Part shown: positions 57,757-64,000 of the stretch, in pieces
Position numbering within the stretch: position 1 is the stretch's first letter
How the letters are laid out: every line of letters starts with the position of its first letter
Assembly: GCA_012845835.1 (NCBI GenBank)
Contig: JABAKD010000008.1
Location: forward strand, 5,688,775 to 5,752,774
DNA: 64,000 nucleotides
Direction of reading: 5' to 3'
Source: Undaria pinnatifida
Lineage: Eukaryota; Sar; Phaeophyceae; Laminariales; Alariaceae
Notes under the pieces: model-generated
The model's input: only the letters and a program-made list of their open reading frames with translations
The model's database searches: none
What the model was told of the DNA's origin: nothing
Position numbers and translations under genes: made by a program

Positions 57757-60297
57757 CTATGTCCTCTTGCGCACCCCCCCCCCCTGCTCGGCCAACGCTC
57801 CCTCCTCCTGCGGATACCCCTCTTGCTCCACCAACGCTTCTTCCTCCTTCGCACCCCCCTCCCCTTGCTCGGCCAACGCTCTCTCCTCCTGCACATGACC
57901 CCCCTGCCCATCGGCCAGCGCTATCTCTTCCGGCACACACCCCCAATGCTCGGCCAGCGCCCTCTCCTGCTGCACATATGCCACCTGCGCGGCCAACTCA
58001 GTCTCCTCGTGCACGCGTCCCCCCTGCGCGACCAACGTGCTCTCCTGCGCGTGTCCCCGCTGCTCGGCCAACATCCTCTCTTCGTGCCCACGCTCCCCTT
58101 GCCCCGCCAACGCTCTCTCCTCCTGCGCGTCCCCGCCCTGCGTAGCCCACTCTTTCTCGTGCGCTCGTCCGCACTGCCCGACCAGCGCGCTCTCCTCCTG
58201 GACATGCCCCCCCTGCTCCGCCAACACCCTCTCCTCGTGAACATACCTCCCATGCCCTGGCAACGCTCTCTCCTCTTGCTCATACCCTCCCTGCTCGGCG
58301 AATGCATTCTCTCCCTGCACTTGTTCCCCCTGCTCAGCCAACGCGTCCTCCACCGGCTCCGGCACGAAGGCCAAGTGAAGGTGTTCCTCCTTCGCATACC
58401 CCCCCTGTCCGGTCAACGATTGCTCCTCCTGTGTATGCCCCCCCTGCTCGATCAACGCTTTCTCCTCCTGCGCATGGAGTCCCTGCTCTGCCTCATGCGC
58501 ATGCTCCACATGCTCCGTCAACGATCTCTCGCCCTGCGCATCCCCCCCTTGCTCCGCCAACGTTCTATCTTCCAGCGCTCTCTCCACTTCCTCGGCCAGC
58601 GCTCCCTCTTCCAGAGCGTGCCCTCCCTCCCCTACCTCCTGTGCATATCCCCCCAGCGCATTCACACCCAGCTCCGCCAGGACTCTCTCCTCCTGCCCGG
58701 CCTCCTGCTCGTCCCCGCCGTGCTCGGTCAACGCTTCCTCCTCCTGCGCGTGCCCACATTGCTCCCCCAACGCTCTCTCCTCCTGCGTTTTCTCCTCCTG
58801 CGCCCGCACGAAGGCCAAGCGAAGCTTCTCCCTGCCCGCGGCAACCATCGCTCGCATGTCGTTGTCTCCGGCCGCCGCCATGTCCACGAGCGTGCTTCTC
58901 AAGCCTGCCTCTAGCTCGGCGACCCGGACCATCGCTTCGTCCTCCACGCTTTTCAGTACCTCATCGTAGCCTATTAACCCGATCCCTGCGTGCTGGGTAG
59001 CCATCTGGATGCGCGATGCGACCAGCTGCTCCATGCTTGCCCAAAGACGAGCGCATTCCTCTTGCTCCTTCACCGCGAACGTCGACACCGAGTCATCAAA
59101 ACCTCCGTCACTCTTGTCTTCTCCTTTTTCGCCCGTACCCCCTCCGTTTTCTGTCTTCCCGGGACTGTGAATGCCTCCTCTTCCCCCGCAGCTGGCCCGC
59201 CAAGAGCGCCAAGATGCAACGGCGGCTTCTTTGGCCTTCTTTTGCGCGCCAAGAAACGCCACCTCTAAGGTTTTCCATTCCGTTTCTACCGCAAGTCGTT
59301 CTTCGCTATCGTCAGACACCGCTTGCGAGAAAAGAAGTTCGGCCACGGTTTTCGCCCGAGATCGAGCAGCCTCCGCCCACGCGTCGATGTCCGCTAAACA
59401 TGAAGCCTCGGCGTCGACTTGAACAGCTAAAAATGGCTCGGTTTGAAGCTCGTCGAGAGACGGGGGGGGGGTGGACGCAACGCCATCGGTCGGCGGTGAG
59501 ATAATTGGTGTGTCGTCAGGGACATCACCAGGTCCGATGTGGTCGGCGACGACCCCGCCTATTACTGTTTCTACGCTGCCTTGCACCACTCGATTATCCG
59601 TTCCTGCACGTTCGTCGGTTTCTTCGTGGTTCGTTACACCTTCCCCCACCGGGAGCAGGTCCTCCATTCCCCCCATGGGCGACGCATCTAGTCGTTGCGC
59701 CACAGCATTGAGCTGCCCCTCGTCCTGCTCCATTTCTCCTCCGAATAACGTGTCTGGGAGCAATGCAGCAGTAGTGCTGGTAGGATGGAACTCAGCACGA
59801 TCATCGTGATTCATCGCAGACACCAACCTGCCTCCGCCTTCTTCGGTTCTCCACCCCCCGCGGATAATTTCTGCTACCTTCTCGGCCACGGCAATCCGCC
59901 CCACTGCTAACGCCTCCTCGCCGCGGTCCCTCACGTGGCAGAGCAAGTCACGCTGCTCTTCGGAAAATTTTTGATTGAACTCCGCCATGGCGGCCGTCCG
60001 TGCGACGACCCGGCCTTCACTGTTTCGTCGCCGGCGTGCCGAAGCGTTGGTTTCCACGCCTTCTGCTTGATCGATCCACCCCACCACCAAGTTTATCACA
60101 AGGAGGCGGGTCTCGTTTACCGCCCGCGACCTCTCCGAGGCGACCTCGGCGAGGCGGCTGGCTTCCGCGAGCGCGGCCTGGAGCGCTTCGTCGGTTTCGG
60201 CTCGCGCTTTTTCTTTTAATTCGTCGAGCTGATGGACGCGGCTCGACTCGGCCGACGACACGTGGTGGTCGTGCTTTTCCTGATCCGCACTGTTCGC
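57757..60297 (-). CDS. Coiled-coil gene exon 2 with C-terminal tandem repeat
   Basis: It has 846 codons ending at TAG 57759-57757. The open frame extends upstream to a stop but has no ATG before residue 104, so it must be an internal or terminal exon. The acceptor candidate is CCACACAG, then GCG. Residues about 500-846 carry the repeat, in DNA a 39-45-bp unit. A C run at about 57773-57782 near the end could hide a length error and change the last ~10 codons. Confidence 0.7.
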   Translation of the reverse strand, partial: ANSADQEKHDHHVSSAESSRVHQLDELKEKARAETDEALQAALAEASRLAEVASERSRAVNETRLLVINLVVGWIDQAEGVETNASARRRRNSEGRVVARTAAMAEFNQKFSEEQRDLLCHVRDRGEEALAVGRIAVAEKVAEIIRGGWRTEEGGGRLVSAMNHDDRAEFHPTSTTAALLPDTLFGGEMEQDEGQLNAVAQRLDASPMGGMEDLLPVGEGVTNHEETDERAGTDNRVVQGSVETVIGGVVADHIGPGDVPDDTPIISPPTDGVASTPPPSLDELQTEPFLAVQVDAEASCLADIDAWAEAARSRAKTVAELLFSQAVSDDSEERLAVETEWKTLEVAFLGAQKKAKEAAVASWRSWRASCGGRGGIHSPGKTENGGGTGEKGEDKSDGGFDDSVSTFAVKEQEECARLWASMEQLVASRIQMATQHAGIGLIGYDEVLKSVEDEAMVRVAELEAGLRSTLVDMAAAGDNDMRAMVAAGREKLRLAFVRAQEEKTQEERALGEQCGHAQEEEALTEHGGDEQEAGQEERVLAELGVNALGGYAQEVGEGGHALEEGALAEEVERALEDRTLAEQGGDAQGERSLTEHVEHAHEAEQGLHAQEEKALIEQGGHTQEEQSLTGQGGYAKEEHLHLAFVPEPVEDALAEQGEQVQGENAFAEQGGYEQEERALPGHGRYVHEERVLAEQGGHVQEESALVGQCGRAHEKEWATQGGDAQEERALAGQGERGHEERMLAEQRGHAQESTLVAQGGRVHEETELAAQVAYVQQERALAEHWGCVPEEIALADGQGGHVQEERALAEQGEGGAKEEEALVEQEGYPQEEGALAEQGGGVRKRT

Positions 60298-62124
60298 CTG
60301 TGTGGTGGTGTACGCGCGACCAACATTAAAACGGTGGGTTTGGATATTGGAGCGATGATACGCCTGTGCTGTTGCGTAGTTAGAACCGGGGTGACCAAAC
60401 TACAGTAGGTAGGGCTGCAAACTGGCTGACCGTACCAATAGTAAGTTGCCGACTAGGCGTTAGTTGGCTAGGTATTATGATACATTGCGGTGAGTTGCTC
60501 TTGCGGTAATTTGCAAAGTTTTTCGCGTATTTGTTATCGTGACGGGGTACGTTTGCAACTCGCAATTTATTTTTATCGGGAGAGAAGAAATTTAGCCAGG
60601 TGGCTGGCTTTCTTCCTCGCCCAAAATAACAACTAGCTATCGGGAAAAAAAAAAAACACAGCCATGTGTAATGGAGTGCCCTCCGCAGAAGGATAGTGTA
60701 TAGATTTGACGTGAAACCGTGTCATGGTTGAGGTGAAACCACGTGATTTAGATGTCACATTCACGTCAAGGCCATCATAGATGGGCGATAATGTAGGTGA
60801 CGATGATGGGACAAGCAGGACGCCCCACATCTCACTACACATGCTATACCTACTCTACCCTGCCCTACCGTGCCTAGGCCCGTAATGTCTGTCTTTTAGT
60901 ATCCTCTTTAGGGAAATAATGCAAATAAGATAGCTATTGAGTCTATCCAGCGAGCCATGAGGAGAGCCCAAACAACGGCACCGGAACCCATGAGGAGCAC
61001 GCTTCCCAACACCGACCAACCGCGCATCCCCCACTCGGAGTACGACTACACGTGTAGCTAATCACCTGTAGCATTTCCTCGGCCAGACCCTTACGCGCCC
61101 GCAATAACATTCCGCCCAAAGATCTTGCGTAAGCCCTGATCTCCGCCGTTCGGCGCAAGTCGAGCTGCGATCTAGTTAGTTCCCTTGGGGGCTCACAATG
61201 CGGAAATGTCGAGCACCCCAGTGTCGCGGCCGATGGAACATCGTCCTTCTCGTCGATAGCAAGCCCCCTAACTTCGTCGTCGAAGGAAGCAGCGGCTAGC
61301 TCAACCGTGTCCGCCTCCAGCTTCGTCCGAAACCGATCTAATTCCTCGGCTGACGGTAAACCATCGACATCGCCGCACCCGCCAGTGTCTCGTTCATCGG
61401 CTAACTGCTTTCCATCATCATCACCGCTCTCTCTCTCTCCTGTCGGTGGCGACGCGGGAACGGCCGCCGCCGGTGCTGCTGCTTCCACCGCCGCAGACGC
61501 CTCCTCCCTAACGACTGCGAGCGGAGAGCCCTCGGCAGCGGCTGCTTCAAGAGCGCTCTCGCAACGATGAATAGCCTCCTCTTGTAGCAACCGTTTCTCC
61601 TCCACCGCAAGGCGTAGCGGTCCCGTCTCGGCGGCGACGTCGGCCGCGTTTTTTTCAGACCTCCGCTCTTCCGTGCGGTTCATGTTGTTCAGCAGGGTCA
61701 TCAGGAGGGCTGCTGCCGGATTCGCTGCTGCAGGGGTCTCACTCTCGGCAGAGCCAACGCCGACACCACCACCACCATCACCATCCACGGCGCCGCCGTT
61801 GTTAACGGCAGCTCCCGTCGGCAGACCTTCTCGACCACCGCAAACCACCGCTCCGGACTTATCTCCCCCATTTCGGTTTTGGTTTTGTTTTCGACAGTCC
61901 CGTGCTCCTCCGACGCATTCCGAAAAAAGCCTCGCCAGGCCAGCGCTGGCTTCCACCCACCAGGCTCGACTGGCCTCGTCGGCGAGTTCGTTTTCCTTCG
62001 AGGTGTTACCTGCAACGATCCCGACGAGATCGGCCGTAAAAGAGGAACGCTGGTCCTCGAGCCGCGTTCGCTCCTCGCCGATCATACTTGCCAGAGCACG
62101 CGACCTGTCCGATGCTCGACCCAT
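57757..62124 (-). CDS. Large coiled-coil protein, two exons (about 1,199 aa), unknown function
   Basis: Exon 1 is 62124-61066 and exon 2 is 60297-57757, joined across a 768-bp GT/AG intron, both borders phase 0 (...EEMLQ then ANSADQEK...). ATG 62124 follows AAG (good context). The protein is rich in Ala, Glu and Arg with long heptad-like stretches such as LKEKARAETDEALQAALAEA. The last ~330 residues are a degenerate 13-15-residue repeat like LAEQGGHVQEERA. I recognise no catalytic domain, signal peptide or membrane segment. A structural or scaffold role is possible but not shown. The splice junction is inferred; an alternative phase-0 acceptor lies 66 bases upstream (exon start 60363). The gene converges with GPX. 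Confidence 0.65.
60298..61065 (-). other. Intron of the coiled-coil gene
   Basis: Donor GTGATT and acceptor ACACAG. No repeat recognised. Confidence 0.55.
61066..62124 (-). CDS. Coiled-coil gene exon 1
   Basis: It has 353 codons from MGRASDRSRALASMIGEERT to ...GLAEEMLQ, donor CTACAG then GTGATT. It contains Gly/Ala low-complexity patches (GDGGGGVGVGSAE, EAAAPAAAVPAS) and Glu-rich helical parts. The frame runs 40 codons past the donor into sequence of different character, which supports the splice. Confidence 0.65.
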
Positions 62125-62914
62125 CTTCACAAAGGGAGGAGGTGGGTAAGAGAACGAAAAATGAGCGCAAGCGTCGAGGCTTCCACGAGCAGATTCGCTG
62201 TTGTGCTGTGTTAATTTGGTTGTGACTCCACTGTTAACTTAATTATCTTCTTTGTGGCGGTGTTCGTGAGCGGTCTACGTTGAAGCTCAGGCTGCACGTT
62301 ATCGGACGACTTGTACAACCATACAACCATGCAAAAATAGCCAATACTTAGTATATACACACATACAAAGTATTTATATATGTGTGTTCACCCTTGGGGG
62401 GGGGGTACATATGCCACTCACCCCTTTTTAATACACTACTCGTAGTGTGCCGACATATACCTGGTACCAGGTCGGAACTCGACCAGAAGCCTAAGCCCTA
62501 ACCTAGCCCCAAAATCATAGGGGATGGGATCAGGGTGCGTGTGCATAAAATATCAAACACAAGGTTTTAGGTGTATGGGGGTGTACATAATGTTTTCAAA
62601 ATAATGATACGTGTATTCGCATCGACGGCCGTCAGTGGTATACCTATTCGCATCCGAGAAGTACCAGAACCTGATGCAAGGAAAATCACGGTTCGCACGG
62701 CTGAAAACACACACCTTACGACTGTTATACCCTTTTGGTTGATACCTGGTATCTACTACTTACTCAGTACCACCCTGGCCCGAAATGTAAAGGCCGTTTT
62801 TTTGGTCCTGTTCTTCATGTCTCGACGGTCATTGCATTTCCGTTCAAAATTGCATTTCACAGTCCCATCATTTACAATTGCTGCACGTCGTACAAAACCC
62901 AATGCCGCCCTGCG
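62125..62914. other. Between the two minus-strand coding blocks
   Basis: Upstream of ATG 62124 the minus strand is pyrimidine-rich before GTGAAG, so an acceptor instead of a start cannot be excluded. No other feature seen. Confidence 0.35.
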
Positions 62915-63996
62915 CTACCGTACGAGATCGGCAAACTTCAACCTTGCCTTCTCTTTCCAGGCCTCAGTCGCGCGAAGCCGCTGCCGTCTAGCGCCCCGTA
63001 CCAACTCCTTGAGTTTGTCACTCGCGGCCAAGAAACAGTGGCGCCAAGCACCTGCCGCGTCGTTGATCCGAGCAGCTTCGGATTCGGACACGACCCCCCA
63101 GATATAACGTTGAGTATCGCCCCGTTTTGTGAGCGCCGATGTAACGATGTCCTCTCGAATGGCCCCAGCCTTGAATCGGACAGTGGCGAGCCGACCCGCA
63201 GGATTTTTCGATAAAAATTGGTTACATATAAGCAGGGATTTTCTTAGCTGCAGCGGAGGCGAAGGCCCGGTGGGAACTCGGCAAGGTAGGCTGAAGAAAT
63301 GGGCGAGGGTCAGGAGGAAATCGCCGTCACCGAAGCGGTTTCCATATTGTTGAGGTCTCAGGGTAGCCACGAGCGCAATGAAACGGTATATACAGATATA
63401 CAGTGGCAGGCCTGGCACCCGGTCCGTTTTCTTACGTTTTATTACCACAACTAATGACAAGGGGCTTCTACTCGCCCAATAATGACTCTACGACGCCAAG
63501 CCCCCTATGGCGCATGTGCTAGCTTGTCCCATTTCACCATCTAGCTCCGCCATTTGACGGATAATTTAAAGTACTTTTACACTCATGTTCTCATTATACA
63601 AGCGCACCAAGGTTAAGGCTGTTGTACACTGTCGCCGCAGTTGCAGGCGCAGCAACTCAACAAGCGATCCGCATTCGCTTGGTTGCCGTGCCACCGCAAG
63701 CGCAGGCGCCGACGCAGACGCAGAGACGCAGCACCACCAACGAACGATCCCAACTCACTCGGTAGCTGTACCGCCGGAGATACAAGCGCAGGTGCAGCAG
63801 CATCAACACACGATCCGGGCTCACTCCGGGCTTGTGTTCAATCGCTCACCTCGGCGTCCCTCCTCTGGAGCACCCGAAGCTCCGCGGCCTTTCGGTTAGC
63901 AACCGTATGCTGGGCTCGCCCCAGCTGAGCCTTCCAGAGCGCGAGGGACGCCATCCACGACCGCCGGAAGCCCTCCGCCTCCGAAGAAGCCTCCAC
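62915..63996 (-). CDS. 3' part of an Ala/Glu/Arg-rich gene entering from the right edge
   Basis: Two candidate exons. The first, 63996-63850, encodes 49 residues (VEASSEAEGFRRSWMASLAL... RVLQRRDAE), with donor GAG then GTGAGC and ACAG just before it at the window edge. The second ends at TAG 62917-62915 and includes AGAIREDIVTSALTKRGDTQ and SEAARINDAAGAWRHCF. Its acceptor is uncertain: phase-0 choices are after CTGCAG (exon start 63247) or after TTCAAG, about 50 bases further in. Composition resembles the coiled-coil protein downstream, so both could belong to one transcription unit. No known domain. Confidence 0.4.
63655..63835. repeat. Three degenerate tandem units in a putative intron
   Basis: CGATCC, CTC(A)CT(C/T)GG and CAAGCGCAGG elements repeat near 63666, 63746 and 63812. 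Confidence 0.4.
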
Positions 63997-64000
63997 CTGT

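Noticed and set aside
57754-58914. 386-codon open frame on the plus strand
   Set aside because: It is the antisense reading of the tandem repeats in the coiled-coil gene, whose composition and splice fit favour the minus strand.
63248-63286. Small plus-strand exon (TTCTTAG acceptor, GGCAAG-GTAGGC donor)
   Set aside because: No neighbouring plus-strand exons, and it overlaps the likely minus-strand exon border.

Overview
The window is nuclear DNA of a eukaryote. Protein-coding information is split into exons with GT/AG borders, introns run from hundreds of bases to more than 30 kb, and most of the rest is nested retroposons, inverted-repeat elements and microsatellites. The best-resolved gene encodes a bacterial/plant-type cysteine glutathione peroxidase. 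That, together with a gypsy-type element of a kind I associate with algae and oomycetes, makes a stramenopile alga (brown-alga-like) my best guess, at low confidence. A 500-base run of N (54618-55117) shows this is a scaffold.

Layout. Positions 1-11.5 kb hold no gene I can support. They contain tRNA-derived SINEs (family A), an unclassified repeat (family B), an AT-rich fold-back, CAG/GCC-rich stretches and a terminal-inverted-repeat element built from small hairpins (family F). At 11530-56637 (+) lies one glutathione peroxidase gene in six exons whose phases and protein sequence fit exactly (258 codons). Its first intron is 34.8 kb. Inside that intron, antisense, sits a Ty3/gypsy-type retrotransposon (about 21.9-31.9 kb) with intact gag and pol frames. 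The intron also holds LINE fragments, SINEs, family B/C/D repeats, a second F element, a 2-kb fold-back and GC-rich simple repeats. Introns 2-5 carry further repeats and the N gap.

From 57.7 to 64.0 kb the minus strand carries a two-exon gene for a large coiled-coil protein (about 1,199 codons) ending in a degenerate 13-15-residue repeat. Upstream of it are exons of another Ala/Glu/Arg-rich protein entering from the right edge. The peroxidase gene and the coiled-coil gene converge.

The most unusual object is the retrotransposon. Its Pol polyprotein begins with a complete YbiA/NADAR domain (residues about 289-440), a fold linked to ADP-ribose chemistry, placed before the protease. Pol ends with a chromodomain-like and a Tudor-like module. 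Gag and Pol share one frame separated by a single TGA, which suggests stop-codon readthrough. I could not recognise an LTR pair by eye.
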